64,000 nucleotides of DNA from Noviherbaspirillum sedimenti (GTDB lineage: Bacteria; Pseudomonadota; Gammaproteobacteria; Burkholderiales; Burkholderiaceae_D): contig NZ_QYUQ01000002.1 of assembly GCF_003590835.1 (NCBI RefSeq), positions 4,154,001 through 4,218,000 of the forward strand. Reading direction: 5' to 3'. Below, in pieces: positions 1 through 9,360 of the stretch. The position numbers were made by a program, and so were the translations under genes. Below the pieces are notes generated by a model that did not search any database, was not told the origin of the DNA, and worked only from the letters and a program-made list of their open reading frames with translations. Position 1 is the first letter of the stretch. Each line of letters begins with the position of its first letter.

Positions 1-336
1 CAAGCCACCTTCGCTTCGAAAGTCTTGATCGAAGGCGACCGCGCCCTGGTGACCCGCGAAGTCGATGGCGGCCTGGAAACTGTCTCGCTGGCGCTGCCGG
101 CCATCGTCACCACCGACTTGCGCCTGAACGAACCGCGCTACGTAACCCTGCCCAACATCATGAAAGCCAAGAAAAAGCCGCTGGAGGTGGTCAAGCCGGC
201 CGATCTCAACGTCGATGTGGCGCCAAGGTTGAAGACCCTGAAAGTGGTCGAGCCGGCCAAGCGTAGCGCCGGCATCATCGTGCCGGATGTGGCGACCCTC
301 GTGGCCAAGCTGAAGAACGAAGCCAAAGTCATTTAG
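1..336 (+). CDS. etfB: Electron transfer flavoprotein subunit beta, C-terminal part
   Basis: The frame is open at base 1, so the start lies upstream and about 111 C-terminal residues are visible. The segments [13 protein letters not shown] and [20 protein letters not shown] are characteristic of the EtfB/FixA family. EtfB binds AMP and, with the FAD-bearing EtfA, carries electrons from acyl-CoA dehydrogenases to ETF:ubiquinone oxidoreductase in the cytoplasm. The partner gene etfA lies 1.7 kb downstream instead of directly adjacent, because an insertion sequence has entered between them. Identification is by recognition of family wording and by the etfA neighbour. Confidence 0.95.
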   Translation, partial: QATFASKVLIEGDRALVTREVDGGLETVSLALPAIVTTDLRLNEPRYVTLPNIMKAKKKPLEVVKPADLNVDVAPRLKTLKVVEPAKRSAGIIVPDVATLVAKLKNEAKVI

Positions 337-366
337 CCCTCTCCGAACAGCACAGGAACCATTGTC

Positions 367-528
367 ATGGAAAACATTCACCAGCCCACCAAAGAGCAAA
401 TCAGGGAATGGCTTGCCAACCGGAGGAAAAGCCCGGCCCCGTTGCCCGATGCCAAGCAGATCCGGCGCCAATTGGACTGGAAGCAGGTCGACCATGCTGA
501 TGACTACCCCATTCAACAAGCAGCCTGA
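367..528 (+). CDS. Small conserved-looking hypothetical protein (53 aa)
   Basis: ATG at 367 follows an AGGAA ribosome-binding site (352-356) and the frame ends with TGA at 526-528. The product is hydrophilic, begins MENIHQPTKEQIREWL and has a charged helix-like centre with DAKQIRRQLDW. It has no signal peptide, membrane segment or cysteine. It sits 30 bases after etfB on the same strand and probably shares its transcript. The good start context and natural-looking composition support a real gene. I do not recognise the family and suggest no function. Confidence 0.6.
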   Translation: MENIHQPTKEQIREWLANRRKSPAPLPDAKQIRRQLDWKQVDHADDYPIQQAA

Positions 529-576
529 GCGATCACGCCATCTCCGCTCAGGTTAATCATTTTGTCAGGAAATGGA

Positions 577-589
577 ATGGACGCCTCCC
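577..589 (+). repeat. Left subterminal inverted repeat of the IS1111-group element
   Basis: The sequence ATGGACGCCTCCC is the exact reverse complement of 1998-2010. It begins three bases inside the predicted left end, as expected for subterminal repeats of the IS1111 group. Confidence 0.85.
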
Positions 590-714
590 CCCGCAAGGGT
601 ACCGATGAAGTGAGTCGGAGGGATAAGTAGAGAAGAGGGGTTCTCACAGCCCAACGGCATCAAATGTGCCAAAGTGGAAGTTCTGAACAAACCACTTGAG
701 GGAGGAGAACCCAA

Positions 715-1737
715 ATGAAGCATAGCGTATATGGCGTTGATGTGGCAAAGCGCGTGTTCCAAGTGCATTGCGTGGATATGGAGACGGGCGAAATCACCAG
801 CAAGCAGATCAAGCGTGCTGGATTTTTGGAGCATTTCGTCAACCGTGCGCCGTGCCTGATTGGCATGGAAGCCTGCGGCGGTGCCCAGCATTGGGCAAGG
901 CGGCTGATGGAGATGGGGCACCAGGTGAAGCTAATGCCAGGCAAAGCGGTCAAGGCATTCGTACACGGCAACAAGAACGACGTGGCTGATGCAAGGGCGA
1001 TCTGGATGGCGGTGCAGCAGCCTGGCGTCAAGGCAGTTGCGGTCAAGACGGAGGCGCAACAGGCGGTACTGGCGCTGCATCGAATGCGGCAGCAACTGGT
1101 GAAGTTCCGCACGATGCAAAGCAACGGGTTGCGCGGCTTGCTGACGGAATACGGCGAAGTGATGGCGGTTGGCCGAGCTGCTTTGGACCGGGCCATGAGC
1201 GATGTACTGGCAAGATTGAGTGATCGATTGCCGGCGGTGTTGATCGACACATTGCGCGAGCAATGGGAAATGCTAGGCAAGCTCGACCAGCAGATCGCCG
1301 CGATCGAGCAGCGGCTGCTGGCGTGGCTGAAGCAAGACAAGGCATGCAAGACGATTGCCGAGATTCCCGGTGTCGGCTTGCTGACGGCAACGGCGGCGGT
1401 GGCGACGATGGGCGATGCCAAAGCATTCAAGTCGGGACGCGAGTTCGCTGCCTGGCTCGGGCTGGCACCAGGCCAAACGGGTACGGGCGGCCGGGTGCGG
1501 CTTCTGGGGATCAGCAAGCGTGGCGACACGTACTTGCGCACGCTGCTGATTCACGGTGCCCGAACGGTGCTCACGCATGCGAAGGAGCCAAGCGCGTGGG
1601 TGCAAGAGATCAGCAAGCGCCGGCCGCCGAATGTGGTGACGGTGGCGCTGGCCAACAAGATGGCACGGACGATCTGGGCGTTGTTGGCGCATGATCGGCA
1701 GTATGGAAGAAGTTATGTGAGCGTCAAGCCGGTATGA
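715..1737 (+). CDS. IS110-family transposase (DEDD recombinase)
   Basis: This 340-residue protein is of normal length for the family. The N-terminal RuvC-like DEDD domain shows Asp9 (GVDVAKRVF), Glu52 (GMEACGG) and Asp89/Asp92 (KNDVADARA). The C-terminal Transposase_20 region shows IPGVGLLTATAAVATMGD and LLGISKRGDTYLRTLLIHGA. A GGAGGAG ribosome-binding site precedes the ATG. IS110 enzymes work as RNA-guided recombinases that assemble on a bridge RNA, and in this group that RNA comes from the downstream end. One oddity is that the usual HSTGG or HSSGG motif of the Tnp domain reads TGTGG here, so the normally conserved serine position appears to be glycine. Full length and without frameshift. 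Confidence 0.95.
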   Translation: MKHSVYGVDVAKRVFQVHCVDMETGEITSKQIKRAGFLEHFVNRAPCLIGMEACGGAQHWARRLMEMGHQVKLMPGKAVKAFVHGNKNDVADARAIWMAVQQPGVKAVAVKTEAQQAVLALHRMRQQLVKFRTMQSNGLRGLLTEYGEVMAVGRAALDRAMSDVLARLSDRLPAVLIDTLREQWEMLGKLDQQIAAIEQRLLAWLKQDKACKTIAEIPGVGLLTATAAVATMGDAKAFKSGREFAAWLGLAPGQTGTGGRVRLLGISKRGDTYLRTLLIHGARTVLTHAKEPSAWVQEISKRRPPNVVTVALANKMARTIWALLAHDRQYGRSYVSVKPV

Positions 1738-1779
1738 ACCGGCTGACATTGAAATCAACCAGTTTGTAACAAAGGATGG

Positions 1780-1960
1780 GCACGTCGAAAGGTTGCGCAA
1801 GGTACAAAGTGTGATGGCAAACAGGTCAGACCGGGACTCACGAAGCCTGAATGATTTTCTGGGCTAACAGCCCGTCAAGGAAATGAGGCGTGGGTCAGCG
1901 GATTCCATTAAGGCCAGCAGGTTCGACCTGCAACAAGGCCGGATATAAAACTGCAGCCTA
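1780..1960 (+). ncRNA. Predicted bridge RNA of the IS110/IS1111 element
   Basis: Two stem-internal-loop-hairpin units can be drawn. In the first, stem 1845-1848/1886-1889 and hairpin 1861-1865/1869-1873 enclose a loop. Its 5' side ATGATTT (1851-1857) is complementary to the right target half at 2015-2021, and its 3' side AGGAAAT (1878-1884) equals the left target half at 567-573. In the second, stem 1912-1915/1937-1940 plus hairpin 1917-1922/1926-1931 cap a loop. Its 5' side ATTCCATT (1902-1909) is complementary to the element's left end at 571-578, and its 3' side ATATAAAA (1943-1950) equals the right end at 2009-2016. This matches the target-binding and donor-binding loops of bridge RNAs. 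The transcript ends are guesses. Confidence 0.75.
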
Positions 1961-1997
1961 GCCTGTCCAACAGCACACGATGAATTCCTTGGCAAAC

Positions 1998-2010
1998 GGG
2001 AGGCGTCCAT
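1998..2010 (-). repeat. Right subterminal inverted repeat of the IS1111-group element
   Basis: GGGAGGCGTCCAT is the exact reverse complement of 577-589. Its GGGAGG (1998-2003) is also the only Shine-Dalgarno-like sequence now upstream of etfA, at a long spacing of 16 bases. Confidence 0.85.
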
Positions 2011-2019
2011 ATAAAAATC

Positions 2020-2949
<930 letters not shown>

Positions 2950-3032
2950 ATAAGCTTTTGATCAAAAATATTAATCCAGGAAATTTGATGGGTTTGTTAT
3001 TGGCAGCCGCTAAAGATTATTTAATCAATTAA

Positions 3033-3728
<696 letters not shown>

Positions 3729-3795
3729 AACGTTATTTGAACACGACATTTCACTGAATTTACTTATAACGCTTCAAATTCAAAGGACGTACACC

Positions 3796-4998
3796 ATGAT
3801 CGACGCTTACATCTGCGATGCCATCCGCACTCCGTTCGGCCGTTACGGCGGTGCACTCTCGGGTGTACGCGCCGACGACCTGGCAGCGATTCCCATCAAG
3901 GCCCTGATGGAACGCAATCCGAATGTCGACTGGATGGCGCTGACCGATGTACTTTACGGCTGCGCCAATCAGGCCGGCGAAGATAACCGCAATGTTGCGC
4001 ACATGGCCAGCCTCCTGGCGGGATTGCCAGTCGAGGTGCCGGGGGGCACGATCAACCGCCTGTGCGGATCCGGCCTCGACGCCGTCGGCACGGCCGCGCG
4101 CGCCATCAAGAGCGGCGAGGCGCAGATGATGATTGCCGGCGGCGTGGAAAGCATGAGCCGCGCACCGTTCGTCATGCCCAAGGCGGAGAGTGCCTTCAGC
4201 CGCAGCAATGCCATCCATGACACCACCATCGGCTGGCGCTTCGTCAACCGGTTGATGAAGGAGAAATATGGCGTGGATGCGATGCCTGAGACGGCCGAGA
4301 ATGTCGCGATCGAGTACAAGATCGAGCGCGAAGCGCAGGACCGCATGGCTCTTGCCAGCCAGCGCAATGCCACTGCCGCGCAAAAGGCCAGTCATCTGGC
4401 GCGCGAGATCGTGCCTGTGGTCATACCCCAGAAAAAAGGCGAAGCCGTGGTCGTGGCACAGGACGAGCATCCGCGCGAGACCAGTCTGGAAGCGCTGGCC
4501 AGACTCAAGGGCGTGGTGCGGCCGGACGGCTCGGTCACTGCCGGCAATTCGAGTGGCGTGAATGACGGTGCGTGCGCACTGCTGCTGGCAAATGCGGATA
4601 CCGCCAAGCGCAATGGCCTGATCCCCAGGGCACGGATCGTCGGTATGGCTACTGCTGGCGTGCCGCCACGCATCATGGGCATCGGGCCAGCACCTGCCAC
4701 GCAGAAGGTGCTGGCGCTCACGGGACTCACGCTTGAGCAGATCGACGTGATCGAACTCAACGAGGCGTTTGCCGCGCAAGGGCTGGCCGTGTTACGCCTG
4801 CTGGGTCTGCAGGACGACGACGAGCGCGTCAATGCCTGGGGCGGCGCGATTGCGCTGGGTCACCCGCTAGGCGCCAGCGGCGCGCGCCTCGTCACCACGG
4901 CAGTGAATCGTTTGCATGAAACGGGCGGACGTTACGCCCTGTGCACCATGTGTATCGGGGTGGGGCAGGGCATCGCGGTCGTTCTGGAACGGGTGTAA
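3796..4998 (+). CDS. pcaF: 3-oxoadipyl-CoA thiolase (acetyl-CoA acyltransferase)
   Basis: This 400-residue thiolase begins MIDAYICDAIRTPFGRYGG, a typical PcaF/PaaJ opening. The nucleophilic cysteine is in NRLCGSGLDAV (about residue 91), the NEAFAAQ and GHPLGASGAR histidine motifs follow, and the final acid/base cysteine is in CTMCIGVGQG. The enzyme cleaves 3-oxoadipyl-CoA to succinyl-CoA and acetyl-CoA at the end of the beta-ketoadipate or phenylacetate pathways. The ATG at 3796 is chosen because the protein aligns from there; the same frame is open back to 3715, which overlaps adk. A related general beta-ketothiolase role cannot be excluded. Confidence 0.9.
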   Translation: MIDAYICDAIRTPFGRYGGALSGVRADDLAAIPIKALMERNPNVDWMALTDVLYGCANQAGEDNRNVAHMASLLAGLPVEVPGGTINRLCGSGLDAVGTAARAIKSGEAQMMIAGGVESMSRAPFVMPKAESAFSRSNAIHDTTIGWRFVNRLMKEKYGVDAMPETAENVAIEYKIEREAQDRMALASQRNATAAQKASHLAREIVPVVIPQKKGEAVVVAQDEHPRETSLEALARLKGVVRPDGSVTAGNSSGVNDGACALLLANADTAKRNGLIPRARIVGMATAGVPPRIMGIGPAPATQKVLALTGLTLEQIDVIELNEAFAAQGLAVLRLLGLQDDDERVNAWGGAIALGHPLGASGARLVTTAVNRLHETGGRYALCTMCIGVGQGIAVVLERV

Positions 4999-5178
4999 CT
5001 GCCATGACAATGAAGAAGTCTTCGCGCAATACGGTCCGCGCGAAGCAATGGAATACGATGCCGGAAATGCCAACTGTAAAAAATCTTTTGGCAAAAAGTT
5101 AAGCCTGTCGAATTTCACATGAATTGAGGGGGCTTGTAATATGGCCTCGGGATAGCCGATACTTCGTGAAACAACTCG

Positions 5179-5808
5179 ATGAAAAAAAATAATCCAGATT
5201 TAGATTTTTCTCTTGAAAGCATCTGGGGGAAGCTCGACGCTAACGATCAGGAAGCTGATGACTACCCGGCAATGATTGAATCGCTACGTCAATTCTTGAA
5301 TCATGTGGCAGGATCAAAACCGGAACAAGAGACTCTTCGACGCCTCTCGCACACGTTGCAATCCTGGTCGGAGGAGTTGTCATCTCATTCGGTGGACGAC
5401 AGCGAGCAGCTATTCGGACGCATGATGCACATTGCAGGGCGAGCTCAACCAATGATTCCCCAGTTTGTCGCATCAGAAGGTGATAAAAGCTATGTTCGAG
5501 GGAGTGTAGTGTTCGGGCGTTGCTTTCTCGGAGCAAATGGGGCTGCTCATGGTGGTGCAGTTTCTCTGCTGTTTGATGAAGTCATGGGGCGACTGCAGTA
5601 TGCGGCGTCGCGTCCAAGGGTTCGAACTGCTTACTTGCACGTTGACTATCGCTCCATAACTCCGATAGACAAGTCTCTCGAAGTGGTTGCCAGGATTGTT
5701 AGGGAAGAGGGAAGAAAAATTCTAATGATGGCAAAAATAATGGATGCAGAAACTGTTTGCGCTGAAGCTGAGGGTTTATTTGTAATATTGCGCCCTGGCC
5801 AACCCTGA
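5179..5808 (+). CDS. PaaI/hotdog-fold thioesterase-like protein
   Basis: This 209-residue protein has a charged N-terminal helical region and a C-terminal hotdog domain from about residue 95. The motif NGAAHGGAVSLLFDEVMG corresponds to the HGG active-site region of PaaI-type acyl-CoA thioesterases, and RTAYLHVDYRSITPID corresponds to the central strand. Such enzymes hydrolyse acyl- or aryl-CoA esters in the cytoplasm. The N-terminal 90 residues are longer than in minimal PaaI proteins. Codon use looks more AT-rich than in the neighbours, hinting at a different history. The substrate is unknown. The ribosome-binding site is weak. Confidence 0.8.
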   Translation: MKKNNPDLDFSLESIWGKLDANDQEADDYPAMIESLRQFLNHVAGSKPEQETLRRLSHTLQSWSEELSSHSVDDSEQLFGRMMHIAGRAQPMIPQFVASEGDKSYVRGSVVFGRCFLGANGAAHGGAVSLLFDEVMGRLQYAASRPRVRTAYLHVDYRSITPIDKSLEVVARIVREEGRKILMMAKIMDAETVCAEAEGLFVILRPGQP

Positions 5809-5946
5809 TCCGACAAAAAGGATAATGCCTTTTACTCAGGGAGATCCAGACGAAGCGCTTTGTTCAAAGAGTAGATCGTACCCAAAGTATTCTCTTATCC
5901 GCGCAACTGGATGGTTACGTTGCTGCAGCGGCAAAAGCTGTTTGTG

Positions 5947-5979
5947 AAAAGGGCCAGGTGCAAAACCTGGCCCTTTTTA
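5947..5979. terminator. Strong rho-independent terminator
   Basis: A perfect 9-bp stem GGGCCAGGT (5951-5959) / ACCTGGCCC (5965-5973) with a 5-base loop is flanked by AAAA on the left and TTTTT on the right, so it can act on both strands. It lies 24 bases beyond the stop of the leftward luxC-like gene and serves that operon, and it could also stop transcription from the thioesterase gene. Confidence 0.9.
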
Positions 5980-6002
5980 TTCAAACCGGCCGCTTCAGCC
6001 GC

Positions 6003-7421
6003 TTATGACACTTCCCCGCCTTCGTCATTTACCCAGCGCACGAAGCGCTGGAGCGGATAAAAGCCGTCATGCGGTAGGCCGCGCTCAACACCGCCCGCGT
6101 TGCCGATGTCGACCACGCGCTGGACGCCGGCGCACGCGAGTGCATTGCGCAGTTCGGCCTTGCGCGCAGGCGGGTAGACGCCGACCGTTTGTGTTGCCAG
6201 GGTCACGTATTGCAGCGCATCGGCGAGGTTGGGCACCGCTACCACGTTCACCACGCGGCCATCGGGATGGAATCCGACCGGGTCTTCGGAACGAATGACG
6301 ACGCCGGAGCCGTTGTAGTCGCCCCAGACGCGGTAGAAATCATCCATGCCGCGCAAGCCTTCGACTTCCTCGCGCATGTCGGTGGGCAGGGGACGACCCT
6401 CGGGCGTGCAAAAAGGCCGCTCGACCCCCATTTTTTCGATCAGCTTGGCGCAATAGCGGTCGACTTCCTCGGTGCTTCCCTCGACGAACTGATACCGGCT
6501 GGACGCACAGGCCTGCTGCTCGATCAGTGTCGCATCGGTGGCGGCCAGGTCGGCAACCTTTGTGAGTACTGCGTCGGATTCGAATGCTTCCCTGCCGATC
6601 ATCGAGATCGATGTCTTGGGATCGAAGGCAACCAATTCAAAGCCCGGCCCAATATAGTTTTTCGCGTTCCTGAGTGTCGTGTCGCCGCCCCAGGCCGCAA
6701 TCTTGTCAAAATATTGCGGACGGAACAGCGCGCTTTCCACCTTGGTGTCGCCGCCTCGCCAGTAAGCCGTCGAGAACGATTGCGCTAGCGGGTGTCCCGG
6801 TGCCACCGACGCAATTGCACGGATCAGCATGGTTGCGGTGAACAGGTCGTTCGAGGGCAGCTTGAGCAAATGCACGCCCTTGGTGAGCGCCGCCCAGACG
6901 ATCGTCAGCGCCGCCGCCAGCGGCGCATTGCCGGCGATGATATGCACGATGCGTGGCGGATAGGCCCGCACGCGGTGATTCCTGCCAGAAGGTGGCGTGG
7001 GCATCTGCCGCCAGCCGTCAAGAATGTCGGCGCCACCGAATTCCCGCTCAACCTGGTATTCCAGCTGGGCGCGGTCGAACTGGGCTGGTAACAATGCAAA
7101 GGACCGTTTCAGCACCGCATACGGCAACGGGCTGGTGCGCGCAGCTTTCTCCAGCGACTCGGCGACCAGACCATCCGGATCTTTTGCAAGCCACTTGCCA
7201 GTTTCGGCCAGTACGTCCATGATCTCGGCAAGCGGTGTTTCGAACGCTGGTCCGGGTTCGGATCGCTTCCACACGAGGTCGTTGAGCACCAGCTCCGACG
7301 TCGCGAACTGCGCGTGCGGAGGGCCGTAGACCTCGGCGCCGCCTTCGATATATCGGCCCTTGATAATGTTCCCGACCGATAAGGGCGTGCTGGCGAGTCC
7401 AGGTGTCGTTACGCTATTCAT
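6003..7421 (-). CDS. LuxC-like acyl-CoA/acyl-protein reductase
   Basis: This 472-residue protein of the LuxC acyl-CoA reductase family is a member of the aldehyde dehydrogenase superfamily. Family features include PPRIVHIIAGNAPLAAALT, LKLPSNDLFTAT and the catalytic cysteine in EQQACASSRYQF (about Cys305), followed by VVAVPNLADALQYVTL. It reduces an activated acyl group to an aldehyde with NADPH. The start at 7421 (MNSVTTPGL) overlaps the stop of the upstream LuxE-like gene by ATGA, showing translational coupling. Upstream codons in the same frame would encode a cysteine- and arginine-rich extension inside that gene and are rejected. No luciferase genes are present, so a catabolic acid-to-aldehyde step is the likely role. 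Confidence 0.85.
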   Translation of the reverse strand: MNSVTTPGLASTPLSVGNIIKGRYIEGGAEVYGPPHAQFATSELVLNDLVWKRSEPGPAFETPLAEIMDVLAETGKWLAKDPDGLVAESLEKAARTSPLPYAVLKRSFALLPAQFDRAQLEYQVEREFGGADILDGWRQMPTPPSGRNHRVRAYPPRIVHIIAGNAPLAAALTIVWAALTKGVHLLKLPSNDLFTATMLIRAIASVAPGHPLAQSFSTAYWRGGDTKVESALFRPQYFDKIAAWGGDTTLRNAKNYIGPGFELVAFDPKTSISMIGREAFESDAVLTKVADLAATDATLIEQQACASSRYQFVEGSTEEVDRYCAKLIEKMGVERPFCTPEGRPLPTDMREEVEGLRGMDDFYRVWGDYNGSGVVIRSEDPVGFHPDGRVVNVVAVPNLADALQYVTLATQTVGVYPPARKAELRNALACAGVQRVVDIGNAGGVERGLPHDGFYPLQRFVRWVNDEGGEVS

Positions 7422-8830
7422 GCTGGCAGTCCTCCACGTACATAGGCATCGATAGTGCCGGCGCAGCCGATATGGTCTTCCTCGCCGGTTTGCGCGAAGC
7501 GCGAAATGGTATCCAGTACAGTTGGTCCCGGCCGGCCGCAAGGGCAGGGTCCGGCGACGTCCATCGTGATCTTGTCGCCCGTGATCAATCCGCCCCAGCG
7601 GCCTTCATACATCAGATCGAGAAAGCCGGCGCGACCTGTGATCTTGCCGTCCACGGCATCCTTCGGGCCAAGCACACGCTGGCCGGTGGCGTCGAGCGCC
7701 ATCAGGATCAGGCCGGGGGGCGCATGGTAGCGCTTTGCTTCGCAACGCGGCATCAGTTGCGCCATCTCGGTCATGCCGTAGACGCCGATCTGGATGACCG
7801 GACCGTAGAACGCCGTGACCTGCTCGCGATAGTCTGCCGGCATGTTCAGACCCTTGATGCCGCCGGCCGGAAATAGCACAGTCTCCAGATGGAAATCGCC
7901 ATCGGGAATGCCGCGTTCGCGGGCGCGGTCGCGGATTGCCAGATGCTGCGCCCACAAGGCGAATACGAACATTGGCTGATGACGCATATCAAGCAGCTTG
8001 TCGATCAGTCGCAGCAGCTCGTCTGCCGAGGCCTCTGCCTTGGCTTTCTGTTTCTGCTCGAATGCATCGATCTCGTCCGGCAAGGCTGTGCCGTCCGCCA
8101 GTTTTTTGCGCATGGCTGCGGTTTCGCTCACTTCCGAAATGAGCAGCGGGCGTTCATCGAGGGCATAGGTGCAGCCAGGACTACCCCAGTTCTCTTCATT
8201 GGAAATGCCCATTTCCACTGCACTGTTGCGTCCTTTCATCGGCCCGAACCAGAACACCGGACGGTCACTGGTCGCCTTGGTAAACGGCCAGCCCATCGTG
8301 TGTTTCAGGTGGCGTGTCTTGCGTGCGCGATCCTGCATGGTGTGGTTGAGAAATGATACTTTGCCGCTGCTGCCGCTGGTTGCCAGCACTGCGTGGCCGG
8401 CTTCCCACAGCCGTTCGATAAAGTCATCCACATCCTTCACGCCTTCGACGTCAACCTTTGACACATCTTTTGCGGAGAGCGTCTGTAGCCACTTCAACAT
8501 CATCTTCCAGCGGCCCTTGTCGATCAGCTCCTGCGGATAGGATTTGTAGATGGTGTGCGCGAACAGCAAAGGCACCAGATCGTCGAACGACTCGATGCGA
8601 TCAATACCGGCTTCCTCGGCGCGCTTGCGCAACGCAGGGATCTGCTCGCGACGGAGCTTGAACAATTCCTGCGCAGCGGCGAGGCGCATCGGCTGCAGAT
8701 CGGAAGCTGGCATGTTGAATGCCGTATCCGGATCATGACTCATTTCAACCAGCCGCTTGCATAGCGGCGTCAGATCCGACGGATCCGATGCGCCGTTGCT
8801 GCTTTCCTTCATTTGTGCCTGTATGGTCAT
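7418..8830 (-). CDS. LuxE-like acyl-protein synthetase / AMP-forming ligase
   Basis: This 470-residue adenylating enzyme is related to LuxE and phenylacetate-CoA ligases. It shows a P-loop-like ATSGSSGKVSFLNHT (about residues 150-164), PAGGIKGLNMPADYREQV, YGPVIQIGVYGMTEMAQLMP and, near the C-terminus, LITGDKITMDVAGPCPCGRP. Enzymes of this group activate a carboxylic acid with ATP and pass the acyl group to a cysteine or to CoA. Together with the coupled LuxC-like gene it would form a carboxylic acid reductase pair. The gene starts a two-gene leftward operon whose promoter overlaps the palindrome at 9036-9050. The substrate is not evident. Confidence 0.82.
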   Translation of the reverse strand: MTIQAQMKESSNGASDPSDLTPLCKRLVEMSHDPDTAFNMPASDLQPMRLAAAQELFKLRREQIPALRKRAEEAGIDRIESFDDLVPLLFAHTIYKSYPQELIDKGRWKMMLKWLQTLSAKDVSKVDVEGVKDVDDFIERLWEAGHAVLATSGSSGKVSFLNHTMQDRARKTRHLKHTMGWPFTKATSDRPVFWFGPMKGRNSAVEMGISNEENWGSPGCTYALDERPLLISEVSETAAMRKKLADGTALPDEIDAFEQKQKAKAEASADELLRLIDKLLDMRHQPMFVFALWAQHLAIRDRARERGIPDGDFHLETVLFPAGGIKGLNMPADYREQVTAFYGPVIQIGVYGMTEMAQLMPRCEAKRYHAPPGLILMALDATGQRVLGPKDAVDGKITGRAGFLDLMYEGRWGGLITGDKITMDVAGPCPCGRPGPTVLDTISRFAQTGEEDHIGCAGTIDAYVRGGLPA

Positions 8831-9035
8831 ACATGTCTCCTCACGACCTTTGGGTCAAGTAAGTATGGCGAGTGATGGATAGATGCGAATTCACCAAATT
8901 GATGAATCTCATCGAGTAACCCGCATCCGATGTAACTTCATAGAACCACTACTCCGGTCCCACTGCGGTCGATAATCTGATTGGGCAGGGATCCCGGGAT
9001 AGCGATGCCTATTTGATACTTTGTATCTTTTTATG

Positions 9036-9075
9036 GCATAACAGTTATGCTATTGAAGTATTTCGAATGTGTCAA
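9036..9075 (-). promoter_or_regulatory. Promoter plus operator A for the luxE-luxC-like operon
   Basis: The perfect 15-bp palindrome GCATAACAGTTATGC lies at 9036-9050. On the minus strand the -35 TTGACA (9070-9075) and -10 TAGCAT (9047-9052) are 17 bp apart, and the palindrome covers the -10. Bound protein would block RNA polymerase, so repression is inferred. Confidence 0.8.
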
Positions 9076-9271
9076 GCGAACAGTGAGAAATATAGCGGGT
9101 ATCAAGCGCGGGCGATATGGGTCTGGTAGACGGGCATATGCATCATGAATTGCTCGACTCGGACTCTTGAAGTGGAAATGCGCATTGACGGCGCATGTGT
9201 CGATGCATGCGAGTCAATAGGCAGCATTGTTTTGCCCCTCCTTGGCAGCGGCCTTGATTTAAGCCAATAAA

Positions 9272-9286
9272 GCATAACTGATATGC
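9272..9286 (+). promoter_or_regulatory. Operator B upstream of the MFS transporter
   Basis: GCATAACTGATATGC differs from the regulon consensus at one position and ends 74 bases before the GTG start of the MFS gene. A weak -10-like AAGCAT (9270-9275) overlaps it, but no good -35 is visible at the spacing used by the other sites. Confidence 0.65.
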
Positions 9287-9360
9287 CGTTAATGTAATTT
9301 TATGCCACAATATAAGGCCAAAGCATTAAAAACATATAAATATCCATAAAGGAGACATTC

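Larger units (their letters stand above)
574..2018 (+). mobile_element. IS110-family element, IS1111 group, inserted upstream of etfA
   Basis: The element holds one DEDD transposase (715-1737), a 13-bp perfect subterminal inverted repeat (577-589 and 1998-2010), and about 280 bases of structured non-coding DNA downstream of the transposase. The tetranucleotide AAAT occurs at both junctions (570-573 and 2015-2018) and is the likely shared core, giving an element of about 1445 bp. Subterminal inverted repeats with the long non-coding end downstream of the transposase are hallmarks of the IS1111 group. Removing the element restores TTTTGTCAGGAAATCATGAC, which has a proper ribosome-binding site in front of the etfA ATG. 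The exact ends could shift by up to four bases because of the shared core. Confidence 0.85.
8831..9360. other. Divergent regulatory region between luxE-like and MFS genes
   Basis: No gene is seen in these 530 bases. The region holds two copies of the regulon palindrome (9036-9050 and 9272-9286), one facing each gene, and a smaller inverted repeat GATAC-TTT-GTATC at 9015-9027. It is AT-rich near both palindromes. About 200 bases of leader would precede the luxE-like ATG if the promoter at 9047-9075 is used. Confidence 0.7.

Noticed and set aside
660..1541. Minus-strand frame of 293 codons across the transposase
   Set aside because: It is a shadow of the DEDD transposase, and its composition (Ser/Cys/Ala-rich) is not protein-like.
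5020..5045. Stem CTTCGCGC/GCGCGAAG after pcaF as a terminator
   Set aside because: It is an 8-bp stem with a 10-base loop but no U-tract, and a spurious frame runs through it. The evidence is too weak to list.
6003..8830. Bioluminescence (lux) operon
   Set aside because: LuxC and LuxE relatives are present, but luxA, luxB and luxD are absent and the surroundings are catabolic.
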